From UBA10649 sp963700745 (GTDB taxonomy: Bacteria > Actinomycetota > Actinomycetes > S36-B12), in the NCBI GenBank assembly GCA_963700745.1, contig CAVOYT010000009.1, positions 434,001 to 498,000 on the forward strand: a stretch of 64,000 nucleotides of DNA. Reading direction: 5' to 3'. This document shows positions 1 through 8,711 of the stretch, one piece after another; position 1 is the first letter of the stretch, and the number at the start of each line of letters is the position of its first letter. The notes beneath the pieces were generated by a model, which saw only the letters and a program-made list of their open reading frames with translations, made no database searches and was not told the origin of the DNA. Position numbers and translations under genes: made by a program.

Positions 1-322
1 AGGCCTGACCGACGAGCACGGCATCCGCGTAGCCCTGGCGCAGCGGAATGTCCTCCCCGGTACCGGCCAGCACCGAGGTGCCGGGCAGTCGTTCGGACAG
101 CGCGGCCCGCATGGCCGGGTCCGGCTCCACGGCGACGACGACCTCGACCCGGTCGACCAGGGCGCGCGTCAGCTTGCCGGTACCCGCGCCGAGGTCGATA
201 ACCCGTTGGGGGTCGCCGGCCAGCAGCCAGTCGACCATCTCTGCGGGGTACTCCGGCCGGCCACGCTCATAGGCCGCCGCCGCCTCCCCGAATCGCCGTC
301 CGGTGGGGTCATTGGCCGGCAT
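1..322 (-). CDS. Class I SAM-dependent methyltransferase (partial, C-terminus off the left edge)
   Basis: The reading frame starts with ATG at 322 (MPANDPTGRRFGEAAAAYE) and stays open to the window edge, so about 107 N-terminal residues are seen. The SAM-binding motif I is clear (RVIDLGAGTGKLTRAL, about residues 41-56), followed by the acidic residue ending strand 2 (VAVEPDPAMRAAL) and a motif II-like stretch (GTGEDIPL). The opening RFGEAAAAYERGRPEYP is typical of the Methyltransf_11/25 group that methylates small molecules. The substrate cannot be told. It lies 39 bp downstream of the TIGR03086-type gene on the same strand and may be co-transcribed with it. Confidence 0.85.
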   Translation of the reverse strand, partial: MPANDPTGRRFGEAAAAYERGRPEYPAEMVDWLLAGDPQRVIDLGAGTGKLTRALVDRVEVVVAVEPDPAMRAALSERLPGTSVLAGTGEDIPLRQGYADAVLVGQA

Positions 323-361
323 GCGGCTACCGCGACAGCAGCAGAGAGACGCAGACGCCAG

Positions 362-932
362 TCACGGGCGACGGCCCGAGAGGTCGAGCACCTTCGTCTG
401 AAGCGGCGCATCGTCGGGGACCGAGCCGCTCGGACCCTCACCGAACATCCCGCTGGCCGCCATCATGCCCGCCATCGGGGTGAAGATCTCCGAGAGTGCC
501 TCCACGACATCGGGCTCGATGGTGTCGTCAGCCCCGACCGCCCTCGCGAGATCCCAACCGTGGAGTGCGTACTCGCCGATCCGGAAGCTGAGCAGCATCG
601 ACCCGGGCATGTCCATCGCGGGATGCGCCACGATCCGATCCATCGCGCCCTCCTGCGCGAAGGCTGCGGCCATCTCGATGCGGCTCTCCTCGAAGGCCGC
701 GACGCGATCGGTATCTCGCGGCCGCACGGGCGAACTGCGCGAGTCCGTCCTCGCGGGAGCCGCCGGTCAGGATGGCGGTCGCCATCCGATTGCCGCCGAT
801 GACGTGGTCCACCAGCGCCTGCACATCTTGACCCGCGTTCCCCGTCGGCGCGTGCCACTGGTCCTCGCCGACCTCCGCCAGGGCACTTGCGAAGCCGGCG
901 GCGGATCTATCGAGAATCTCCAAGGGGTCCAT
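362..932 (-). CDS. TIGR03086-like metal-binding protein (DinB/mycothiol-dependent maleylpyruvate isomerase superfamily), frameshifted
   Basis: Two reading frames together give one roughly 190-aa protein of the DinB_2/MDMPI type. The N-terminal part is MDPLEILDRSAAGFASALAEV with VQALVDHVIGGNRMA, where the helix carrying H supplies a metal ligand. The C-terminal part runs from RDTDRVAAFEESRIEM to LSFRIGEYALHGWDLARAVG, with the family's HGWDLA motif. Members are metal-dependent and often use mycothiol; their substrates are mostly unknown. The frame breaks near 720, where the conserved alignment continues one base out of phase. That looks like an indel, not a natural end. The start at 932 has a TACCAT box 6 bp upstream and looks leaderless. 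The gene is divergent from the molybdoenzyme. Confidence 0.75.
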
Positions 933-938
933 CCGCGA

Positions 939-957
939 ATGGTAGTCGGGCTAGTGT
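939..957. promoter_or_regulatory. Divergent -10 boxes for two leaderless genes
   Basis: On the minus strand TACCAT (944-939) lies 6 bp before the ATG at 932. On the plus strand TAGTGT (952-957) lies 7 bp before the GTG at 965. Both match TANNNT at the spacing that puts the transcript start on the start codon. No Shine-Dalgarno sequence fits in either leader. Confidence 0.5.
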
Positions 958-964
958 CGCCGGA

Positions 965-3259
965 GTGAGCGAACATCTCCACATCTGTCCCCTGTGCGAG
1001 GCCACCTGCGGACTCGTCATCACGATCAAGGACGGCGCCGTCGCCGGCGTCCGCGGCGACGCCGACGACGTCTTCAGCAACGGCTTCATCTGCCCCAAGG
1101 GGACGCTGATCGGCGAGTTGCACGCCGACCCCGATCGCCTCCGCACGCCGCTCATCCGCGACCCGGACTCCGGCGATCTCGTGCCCGCGACGTGGGATGA
1201 GGCGTTCGAGGTCATTCGCGTCGGTCTCACCGAGGTGATCTCGCAGCACGGAGCCGACTCCGTCGGGGTCTTCCTCGGCAACCCCAACGTCCACAACGTG
1301 TCGAGCGCGTTCTACCTGCCGGCCTTCCTGCGGACCCTCGGCACTGTCAACCGGTTCACCGCGAGCACGGTCGACCAGTTCCCCAAGCAGGCGGCCTCCG
1401 CGCTGATGTTCGGCACCGGCCTCTCCGTCGCGGTGCCCGATGTCGACCGCACCGACTACCTGCTTGTCCTCGGGGCCAATCCCCTGGTGTCGAACGGGTC
1501 GATGATGACGGCGCCGGACATGCCGGGACGACTGCGCGCTCTGAAGTCGCGCGGGGGTCGACTGGTCGTGGTGGATCCCGTCCGCACTCGCACGGCCCGC
1601 GCCGCCCACGAGCATCTCGCGATCCGGCCCGGCGGCGACGCGTTCCTGCTGGCGGCGATCGCCCACGTGCTGGTCGCCGAGGACCTGGTGTCGATCGGAG
1701 CCGCAGAGGAGCACCTGGCAGCCGGCTCACTCGATGTCGTACGCGATGCCGTTCGACCGTTCGATCCCGATGCCGTCGCACGCCTGGTGGACGTGCCGGC
1801 CGACGACATCCGCCGCCTCGCCCGCGAACTGGCCGCCGCGCCGTCGGCGGCGGTGTACGGGCGCATGGGCACCACCACTTCGGGTCTGGCATGCACTGAC
1901 GGCAGCACGCTGGCCCTCGGCACGGTCGCGTCGTGGCTCATCGACGTCGTCAATGTCCTCATCGGAGCGCTCGATACCCCCGGCGGCGTGATGTGGTCGC
2001 TGCCACCGGCCGGTGGTCCCACGACCGAGGGCACTCCAGGGATAGGGCGCGGCGCAATGATTCCCGGGCGCAAGCGCACCCGGGTCCGCGGCCTGCCCAG
2101 CGTGTTCGGCGAGTTCCCGGCGGCCGCCCTGGCGGAGGAGATCGACACCCCGGGAGAGGACGGGGCCCGCATCCGGGCGCTGATCACGATCGCCGGCAAC
2201 CCGGTGGTGTCGACACCGGACAGCACGCGGCTGGCGGCCGCCCTCGGATCGCTGGACCTGATGGTCAGTCTGGACTCCTACGTCACCGAGACGTCCCGAC
2301 ACGCCACCGTGATCCTCCCGCCGCCCTCGCCGCTGGCCCGTCGCCACTACGACGTCGTCTTCAACAACCTCGCGATCCGCAACGCCGCGAGGTACTCCTC
2401 GGCGACGGTGCCTCTCGACGCCGGCGAGCGAGACGAGGCCGACACGCTCCTACGGCTCACCGCCATCGCGTTCGCCATCGCGACCGGCGTCCCCCGAGCC
2501 GAGCCCCGACGACGTGGACGACCTCGTGGCGGCGACCGTCGCCCAGCAGATGGTGACCGACGAGGCGTCGCGAGCGCATGGCCTCGAGGTGGCAGACGTC
2601 CTGTCCGCCGTGTCGCAGCGACGCGGCATCGATCGCCTGCTGGACCTGCGCATCAGATCCGGGCCCTACGGGGACGGATTCGGTCGCCATCCCGACGGCC
2701 TCACCCTCGCGTCCGTCGAGGCGTCACCACACGGAATCGACCTCGGTCCGCTGCACCCCCGCTTGCCCGAGGTGCTGCGCACGGCGTCCGGGCGGATCGA
2801 GCTGGCGCCGCCCCAGCTCGTTACGGCCCTCGCGGAGGCGGCCGACGTGCTGGCCGAGCAGTCGACCCCGCCCTCGATGGTGCTGGTCGGTCGCCGTCAG
2901 CTGCGGAGCAACAACTCGTGGATGCACAACCTGCCCGGCCTCGCCGGTGGTTCCAACGCGTGCACGGCGCAGGTGAACCCGGTCGACGCCGCCCGCCTTG
3001 GCGTCTTCGACGGCATGACGATCCGGGTGTCCACCCCGACCGGCTCGGTCCTGCTCCCGGCAGAGGTCACCGACGACGTACGGCCCGGCGTCGTGTGCGT
3101 GCCGCATGGCTGGGGCCATCAGGACCCCGATGCCTGGGGCGCCGTCGCGCGAGAGCAGCCCGGGGCCAATGTCAATGAGGTCACCGGGTCGGATCCGTGG
3201 ACGTGCTGTCCGGGACGTCGGTCCTGGCGGGCATCGCGGTGGAGGTCTCCCCGGCCTGA
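965..3259 (+). CDS. Molybdopterin-dependent oxidoreductase (formate dehydrogenase-like), two compensating frameshifts
   Basis: A roughly 764-aa enzyme of the DMSO-reductase/formate dehydrogenase superfamily. The N-terminus has a Cys motif for a 4Fe-4S cluster (CPLCEATC, then CPKG about 30 residues later). Next come the molybdopterin domain (LVLGANPLVSNGSMM, GGRLVVVDP) and a C-terminal Mo-bis-MGD cap domain (RRQLRSNNSWMHNLPGL, VPHGWGHQ). It has no signal peptide, so it is probably cytosolic. The frame slips at a CCCCC run at 2491-2495, where removing one C restores GVPEPSPDDVDDL. It slips back near 3198, where one base is missing before VDVLSGTSVLAG. The two shifts cancel, so a full enzyme is likely in the real genome. 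The GTG at 965 is chosen for the -10 box 7 bp upstream and because the Cys motif begins at once. The electron acceptor and substrate are not determined. Confidence 0.85.
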
Positions 3260-3287
3260 GGTCGAGGCCCGACGCACTAGCCGAGGT

Positions 3288-4760
3288 TCACAGCCACTTC
3301 CCGTAGAGGAGGTCCTCGGGCTGGGCGATCTCGGCGGCCACCGGGACCCCGGAGAACTCCGCGGTGATCGCACGGGCCCACTGGGCCGCCATCGGGACGA
3401 GATCGCGTTCGGCAGTCTGCATCCGGTCGCGCACGAGCAGCACGCCGAGATCGGCGCCCGGGTAGCGGTACTCGTTCTCCCCGTACACGCGCAGGTAGAA
3501 CGCCTCGTCGGGACCGGTCACGTTGTGCCAGTCGGTCTCCATCCGCACGAAGCTGATGGAGCCGTCGTCGTCCATGCGCCACAGGCCGCTCGCCGGCGCC
3601 TTGGTGATGATCTCGACCTCGTCGGTCGTCTGCTTCAGCACCAGCTGGCTCCAGCGGTCGAAGTCACGCCACCTGGCCTGGATGGCATCGAGATCGCACT
3701 CCCAGTCCACGTCCATGAACTCCAGCAGGTGGAACAGGAACAGGGGCACGCCGCCGTAGCGTGAGGTGATCAGGTTGGTCAGGGGGGAGGCTCCGGAGAT
3801 GCGCGGGTTGATCTCGCCGAGGTACACGGTGTCGTCGTCGAGATCGATCAGGTAGTCCATGCAGAAGACGCCGCGGTATCCCTCCTCGTAGAGGCGGTTG
3901 CCGAGCTTGCGGGCCATCTCACGGATCCGTGCCTGGTTCTGCGACCCGAAGGAGATCGGGGCGCAGTCATTCCCGCACCAGCCACCCTTGTAAGGGGTGA
4001 GCTCCTCGAAGCCGGTGAGGTCGACCTGGACGGGACCGACCAGGGTGCCGTGCCGGGTGGCCACGGCCTCCACGGTCCCCGGCAGGTGCCGGATGTTCTT
4101 CATGATCTTGAGGTCCTCACCGACGAGGTGCTCGGCATGCGCGTCCCAGTCGGCTTCCTCGTCAATGAAGAACGTTGTCCTCCCCGAGTCCCCGTAGGGC
4201 AGCTGCACCACCAGGCGGCTGCCGAGGCCGGCTTCCGCCGCCGCCGTCGTGAGCTCCGCATAGGTGTCGCACCGCGTCATGATGTTCGGGGCGCTTGCGA
4301 CTCCTGCCTCGTTGCCAAGTCGCGTCGTCTCGATCTTGGAGTCGATGCGCTCGCGGAGCTCGCGCGGAGGGAGGGCAATCGACAGGCCGAGCTGGTTGGC
4401 CAGCCGTTCGGTCTCCTCGTCGAACATGACGAACAGCACGTGACCGGCGCCGCGGGCCTGGATGTGGTCGATGACCTCCTTGTGGCCGAGCAGGTAGCTG
4501 TTGACTGATTCGAAGGTCTCGAACTCGCGGGGGCCGGGGTGCGTCGGGACGAAGATGTGGTCGTGGGCGGAGTCGAAGGAGTCGAAGTAGCAGACGTACC
4601 TCATCGCACTGACCCAGTCGTCGATGCCGAGGATGTTGTAGGCCGTGGGAGACACGAAGTAGATGGGCGTCTCGTTCTCGCGGAAGAAGCGGTAGATCTC
4701 CGAGATTCCGCGCAGGTGCGGGCGCTCAGGCGGGTCCTGGTCCACGGGACTCTCCGTCAT
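3288..4760 (-). CDS. ATP-grasp domain protein (biotin carboxylase-like ligase)
   Basis: A 490-aa ATP-grasp enzyme. The ATP-grasp core is seen as the loop GDSGRTTFFID and the Mg/ATP-binding motif YLGEINPRISGASPL. The N-terminal 120 residues form a preATP-grasp region (HLRGISEIYRFF). The C-terminus after EINPR is about 130 residues long and I do not recognise it. Solo ATP-grasp proteins of this kind join a carboxylate to an amine; no biotin-carrier partner is nearby, so carboxylase activity is unlikely. A longer frame starts at 4853, but the ATG at 4760 has a strong GGAGGAG 6 bp upstream and is preferred. It sits on the same strand 118 bp downstream of a C45 Ntn-hydrolase, suggesting a joint amide-bond pathway. 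That link is inference. Confidence 0.75.
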   Translation of the reverse strand: MTESPVDQDPPERPHLRGISEIYRFFRENETPIYFVSPTAYNILGIDDWVSAMRYVCYFDSFDSAHDHIFVPTHPGPREFETFESVNSYLLGHKEVIDHIQARGAGHVLFVMFDEETERLANQLGLSIALPPRELRERIDSKIETTRLGNEAGVASAPNIMTRCDTYAELTTAAAEAGLGSRLVVQLPYGDSGRTTFFIDEEADWDAHAEHLVGEDLKIMKNIRHLPGTVEAVATRHGTLVGPVQVDLTGFEELTPYKGGWCGNDCAPISFGSQNQARIREMARKLGNRLYEEGYRGVFCMDYLIDLDDDTVYLGEINPRISGASPLTNLITSRYGGVPLFLFHLLEFMDVDWECDLDAIQARWRDFDRWSQLVLKQTTDEVEIITKAPASGLWRMDDDGSISFVRMETDWHNVTGPDEAFYLRVYGENEYRYPGADLGVLLVRDRMQTAERDLVPMAAQWARAITAEFSGVPVAAEIAQPEDLLYGKWL

Positions 4761-4878
4761 GATCGTCTCCTCCGTCTGCGCTGGTTCCGGGGGCCGTCGT
4801 CGTAGCGGCTCCGTCAGCCGTGCCCACCACGCGCGTACATCAAGTACGGACACGAGGAAACTCTAGGCTCTGCGGCGA

Positions 4879-5955
4879 CTACGTGAGGAAGAACGTGCCC
4901 GCCGGCCGGTGAGCCTCATTGCGCAGGGCGCTGAGGTCAGGCAGGAGCGCGGCCACGGTGCGCGGATGCTCTCCGGTCTCGTTCCCGTGGACGCTCATGG
5001 CCCAGTGCTCATCGGGCCACAGGAGCGTCATCGTCCCGGTCGTCGGCTCATAGGTGGTCGTGTAGACCGTGCCCCACGTGCTCTCGAACAGCGGTCGGTA
5101 CAACGGCGGCCGCAGGAATGCCGCGACGAGCTCAGGGCCGTCCATGAGCGGGAAGGACACCAGTGAGGCCAGGTACTCCTCCCGCGCGACGGTGTTGCAG
5201 TACTCCGCGTGCCGTGGCCACTCGGTCTCGCCCTGCCGGTTGGCGGCGAACGCGAACGGACTCGTGCGCGCAGGACGATCCGGAGCCAGGTGGACAACCC
5301 GGCGGTCGCCCACCGCGTCGTTGAGCGCGAGGTTGTACGACATCTGCACCGGCAGGTCCGTGATTCGGTCGACGGCTTCGGCGGTTGTCCCCGCCACCTG
5401 CAGGAGGTAGCGCACGATGAGGCCGATGCCGAACCCGCGACCCACCTCACGCCGGCCACCGAAGGAGATGGCCACCGACAGGCCGGCCTCGTTCATGCCG
5501 TCCATCAGCCCCCAGCCGCAGTCGGACATCCCGATGACGGAACGGCCCGACCAGTGCGTCCGCAGGGCCAGGGCATCGGTCAACTGGGGCGGATAGTCGT
5601 AGTTCCGGATGAGGAGGGGCGCCGGGGTGCTCAGCATCGCGATCGAGCAGGCCGTCACGAGCGGCGGCGGGCACCAATGGCTCAGGAACCGTGCCTCGAG
5701 GTCCCCGCCGCCCACGGCGTCGACGAACCCGAGGTAATCGTCGAAGATCTCCGGCATCCACGCGCGCACGGCGTCACGGCAGTCGGCGTAGGACGGACGT
5801 GCCTCCTCCCCGTCGTGGAGGAACCAGCGCCGGTAGGACGGCCAGGCGCGATGGAATTCCCGGGCCGCCTCTGCGCCGGGCACGAAGCCGCCATCGACGC
5901 ACCGGAACGGCAGCGTGACGTCGGCAACATGAACCGGGAACGGCTCGTCGTGCAC
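4879..5955 (-). CDS. C45 family autoproteolytic acyltransferase/hydrolase (AAT-like Ntn hydrolase)
   Basis: A 358-aa protein resembling acyl-CoA:6-aminopenicillanic acid acyltransferase. The candidate self-cleavage site and nucleophile is Cys103 in LVTACSIAML, followed by the family's asparagine/aspartate block LLIRNYDYPP and the GMNEAGLSVAISFGG strand. Fungal AAT is also cut before its Cys103. Family members cleave themselves to expose an N-terminal Cys and then make or break amides. No signal peptide is evident, so it is probably intracellular. A longer frame begins at 6021 but its first 22 residues look like noise. The GTG at 5955 starts just before the conserved domain. The gene precedes the ATP-grasp gene and is divergent from the amidase, whose start is 98 bp away. 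Confidence 0.7.
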   Translation of the reverse strand: MHDEPFPVHVADVTLPFRCVDGGFVPGAEAAREFHRAWPSYRRWFLHDGEEARPSYADCRDAVRAWMPEIFDDYLGFVDAVGGGDLEARFLSHWCPPPLVTACSIAMLSTPAPLLIRNYDYPPQLTDALALRTHWSGRSVIGMSDCGWGLMDGMNEAGLSVAISFGGRREVGRGFGIGLIVRYLLQVAGTTAEAVDRITDLPVQMSYNLALNDAVGDRRVVHLAPDRPARTSPFAFAANRQGETEWPRHAEYCNTVAREEYLASLVSFPLMDGPELVAAFLRPPLYRPLFESTWGTVYTTTYEPTTGTMTLLWPDEHWAMSVHGNETGEHPRTVAALLPDLSALRNEAHRPAGTFFLT

Positions 5956-6039
5956 GTCATCACCCGCCCTCGTGTCTTTGCTCCGCGAATGTGGCCCACG
6001 CCACCACGCATGCGGACGCATCGCGTAGCACCCCTAGCC

Positions 6040-6045
6040 TAGGAT
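6040..6045 (+). promoter_or_regulatory. -10 box (TAGGAT) for the leaderless amidase gene
   Basis: TAGGAT ends 7 bp before the GTG at 6053, so transcription should begin on or beside the start codon. A weak GCGGAC lies about where a -35 would be. Confidence 0.4.
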
Positions 6046-6052
6046 CACACGG

Positions 6053-7477
6053 GTGCGATTGGACGAGTACGCGCGGTACGACGCGACCGGCCTGTCGGAT
6101 CTCGTTCGAGCCGGCGATGTCTCACCCTCCGAACTCCAGGAGTGCGCCCTCGCCGCTCACGAGCAGGTGCACGCGCAGATCAACGCGGTCGTCGCCGTCC
6201 ATCCGCAGGACACAGACGACATGAGCGCGACCGGCCCACTTGCCGGCGTGCCGATGATGGTGAAGGACCTCTTCCACGGTCAGGCCGGATTGCCCTGCGG
6301 CAACGGCAGTCGGCTGTCGGAGGCGTGGACGGTGCCTCAACGGACCCAGATCTACGCTCGCGCCGTCGCCGCTGGGATGACCAGCGTCGGTCGGACCACG
6401 ACCTCGGAGTTCGGGATCATGGGCACCACCGAGACCATCGCGCAAGGCATCACCCGCAGTCCGTGGAGCTCGAACCACATGGCCGGCGGCTCGAGCGGCG
6501 GCGCTGGGGCGGTGGTCGGCGCCGGCGTCGTCCCGGTCGCCCTCGCCAGCGACGGCGGCGGCTCGATCCGCATTCCCGCCTCGGCCAGCGGCGTCGTCGG
6601 GCTCAAGCCGAGCCGCGGCCGCGTCCCGTGGGGCCTGCACCTGAAGGAGCCACTCCTGGGCTGGGCGGTGCAGTTCGCCATGACTCGCAGCGTCCGCGAC
6701 GCTGCCCTGCTCCTGGACGTGCTCGGCGGACCGACGCCGGGCGACCACGAGGGAGTGCCACGACCCGCAGTTCCCTTCGCGCAGTCCGCGGCCTCGGCGA
6801 TCACGCCACTGCGCATCGCGTGGTGGTCCCATCCGTGGTCGGGGCACGAGCCCGACCCGGTGGTCACCGAAGCGACTGCGGCCACCGCCGCGCTCCTGGA
6901 GAGCCTCGGGCATCACGTCGAAGTGGCCACGCCGGAGTTCTCGTGGGAGGCCTATCTCCAGGCGATGACCGACGTCTGGGCGTCGACCAACGCGCACACG
7001 ATCGATGGGCTGGCCGCCGCGCTCGGCCGGGAGGTGAACGCGGACTCCGTCGAGGGCGCGACCCTGGCCATGGTCGAGTACGGGCGTCGGGTGTCGGCCC
7101 TGCAACTGCTCAACGCGATCGACGTGGAGACCGCGCTGACGTACCTGATGACCGAGTTCTTCTCCCGCTTTGACGTGCTGCTGACCCCGACCCTCGGCGC
7201 CCTGCTCCCCGCCGTGGGCCACTACGACCCCGTCGGGTTCACTGAGCCGCGCGACACCTTCGCCACCTGGTCGCGATGGGAGTCGTTCTTGCCCGTCTTC
7301 AACACCACGGGTCAACCGGCCATCAGCCTGCCGCTGCACCAGTCCCCGGACGGCCTGCCGATCGGCATGCAGCTCGTGGGCGGGCTCGGGAACGAGGCGA
7401 CCCTGCTGGCACTGTCCGCGCAGCTCGAGCAGGCCCTCCCCTGGGCGGATCGCCGACCGCCGGCGTACGCGGGCTGA
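6053..7477 (+). CDS. Amidase signature family enzyme
   Basis: A 474-aa amidase of full family length. The Ser-cisSer-Lys triad can be placed at Lys71 (GVPMMVKDLFH), Ser147 in the glycine-rich loop MAGGSSGGAGAVV and Ser171 in SDGGGSIRIP. The substrate-pocket signature SGVVGLKPSRGRVP follows. The enzyme hydrolyses amides or carbamates in the cytosol; its relatives include GatA, allophanate hydrolase and aryl-acyl amidases. No gatB or gatC is nearby, so a tRNA role is unlikely. The GTG start sits 7 bp after a TAGGAT box. The gene is divergent from the C45 acyltransferase, giving three amide-related enzymes side by side. Confidence 0.9.
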   Translation: MRLDEYARYDATGLSDLVRAGDVSPSELQECALAAHEQVHAQINAVVAVHPQDTDDMSATGPLAGVPMMVKDLFHGQAGLPCGNGSRLSEAWTVPQRTQIYARAVAAGMTSVGRTTTSEFGIMGTTETIAQGITRSPWSSNHMAGGSSGGAGAVVGAGVVPVALASDGGGSIRIPASASGVVGLKPSRGRVPWGLHLKEPLLGWAVQFAMTRSVRDAALLLDVLGGPTPGDHEGVPRPAVPFAQSAASAITPLRIAWWSHPWSGHEPDPVVTEATAATAALLESLGHHVEVATPEFSWEAYLQAMTDVWASTNAHTIDGLAAALGREVNADSVEGATLAMVEYGRRVSALQLLNAIDVETALTYLMTEFFSRFDVLLTPTLGALLPAVGHYDPVGFTEPRDTFATWSRWESFLPVFNTTGQPAISLPLHQSPDGLPIGMQLVGGLGNEATLLALSAQLEQALPWADRRPPAYAG

Positions 7478-7492
7478 CCCTCCGTCGGAGGG
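7478..7492 (+). terminator. Short GC hairpin after the amidase
   Basis: CCCTCC and GGAGGG form a 6-bp stem with a 3-nt loop directly after the amidase stop codon and 16 bp before the next gene. There is no U-tract, so termination strength is uncertain. Confidence 0.35.
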
Positions 7493-7508
7493 GATGAGAG
7501 GCTGACCC

Positions 7509-8711
7509 ATGCCCTCCGACACCATCACCCTGTACGGCGCCACGTGGTGCCCGGACTGCAAGCGGTCCAAGGCCTTCCTTGCAGAGCAGCGCATCCCGTT
7601 CACCTACGTGGACCTCGAGGAGCGTCCCGAGGCCACCCAGATCGTGCAGGACCTCAACGACGGCAAGCAGATCATCCCCACGATCGTCTTCCCGGACGGC
7701 AGCTACGTCGCCGAGCCCACCAACGAGGAGCTCGCCGAGAAGCTGGGGCTGAGCCGTGCGGCGATGGAGAACCACTACGACGTGGTGATCGTCGGCGGCG
7801 GGCCCACCGGCCTGACGACGAGCATCTACGCCGCCCGGGAGAACCTGCGGACCGTGATCATCGAGCGCTCCGCCCTCGGCGGACAGGCTGCCGTCACCGA
7901 GCGGCTCGACAACTACCCGGGCTTCCCCGAGGGGATCGCCGGCGCCGATCTCGCCGAGCGGTTCGCGGCCCAGGCCGCCCGCTACGAGGTCGAGACCCTG
8001 CCGGCCGTGTCGGTGGCGTCCCTGGAGCCGCAGGGAAACGGCGTCACCCTCGTGCGGACATCGACCGGCCAGGAGATCACCGCCCGCGCCGTGCTCGTCG
8101 CCACCGGATCCACGTACCGCCGCACCGGCGTCGAGGGCGAGGACGACCTCATCGGGGCCGGCATCCACTTCTGCGCCACCTGCGACGGCCCCTTCTACAA
8201 GGGAGCCGACGAACTGGTCGTCGTGGGAGGTGGTAATTCAGGGTTCGAGGAGGGTCTGTTCCTCGCTCAGTTCGCCGATCACGTCACGATCGTCGAACGC
8301 TCGGCCACGCCCAAGGCGTCCGCGCTCCTTCAGGACAAGGTTGCCAGCCACCAGGGCATGGACGTCCTGACGGAGACGTCGCTCATCCGCTTCACCGCAA
8401 ACGACTCCGGCAAGCTGGCCTCCCTGACGCTGGCCGACAGTGACGGCACGGAGAAGGTGCACGAAGCCGACGGGGCCTTCGTCTTCGTCGGACTCGACCC
8501 CAACACCGGGTGGCTGGACGGGCTCCTCGAGCTCGATGCGGCCGGCTTCGTCGTCACGAACCGGATGCTGGAGAGCAGTGTCCCGGGCATCTTCGCGGCC
8601 GGGGACGTACGAGCCGGCTCCACCAAGCAGCTGGCCGCCGCCGTGGGCGAGGGGGCCGCAGTGGCGCTGCAGATCCGCGCGCACCTCGAGGAGCAGGCGG
8701 CCGGACGCTAG
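7509..8711 (+). CDS. Glutaredoxin-thioredoxin reductase fusion (FAD/NAD(P)H disulfide reductase)
   Basis: A 400-aa natural fusion. Residues 1-80 are a glutaredoxin-like domain with the redox motif Cys14-Pro-Asp-Cys17 and the cis-proline loop IIPTIVFPDG. Residues 88-398 are a low-molecular-weight thioredoxin reductase with the FAD motif VVIVGGGPTGL, the active-site Cys222-Ala-Thr-Cys225, the NAD(P) motif VVGGGNSGFEEGL and the C-terminal FAD motif GIFAAGDVR. The reductase very likely reduces its own glutaredoxin domain. In a mycothiol-using cell the fusion could act like mycoredoxin plus its reductase, but that is inference. The reading frame is intact across the junction. The stop codon overlaps that of ltrA in a shared CTAG. 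Confidence 0.9.
   Translation: MPSDTITLYGATWCPDCKRSKAFLAEQRIPFTYVDLEERPEATQIVQDLNDGKQIIPTIVFPDGSYVAEPTNEELAEKLGLSRAAMENHYDVVIVGGGPTGLTTSIYAARENLRTVIIERSALGGQAAVTERLDNYPGFPEGIAGADLAERFAAQAARYEVETLPAVSVASLEPQGNGVTLVRTSTGQEITARAVLVATGSTYRRTGVEGEDDLIGAGIHFCATCDGPFYKGADELVVVGGGNSGFEEGLFLAQFADHVTIVERSATPKASALLQDKVASHQGMDVLTETSLIRFTANDSGKLASLTLADSDGTEKVHEADGAFVFVGLDPNTGWLDGLLELDAAGFVVTNRMLESSVPGIFAAGDVRAGSTKQLAAAVGEGAAVALQIRAHLEEQAAGR

Noticed and set aside
3260..3764. Extension of the molybdoenzyme frame past its true end into the ATP-grasp gene region.
   Set aside because: It results from the frameshift near 3198. The conserved C-terminus ends at 3259 in the original frame.
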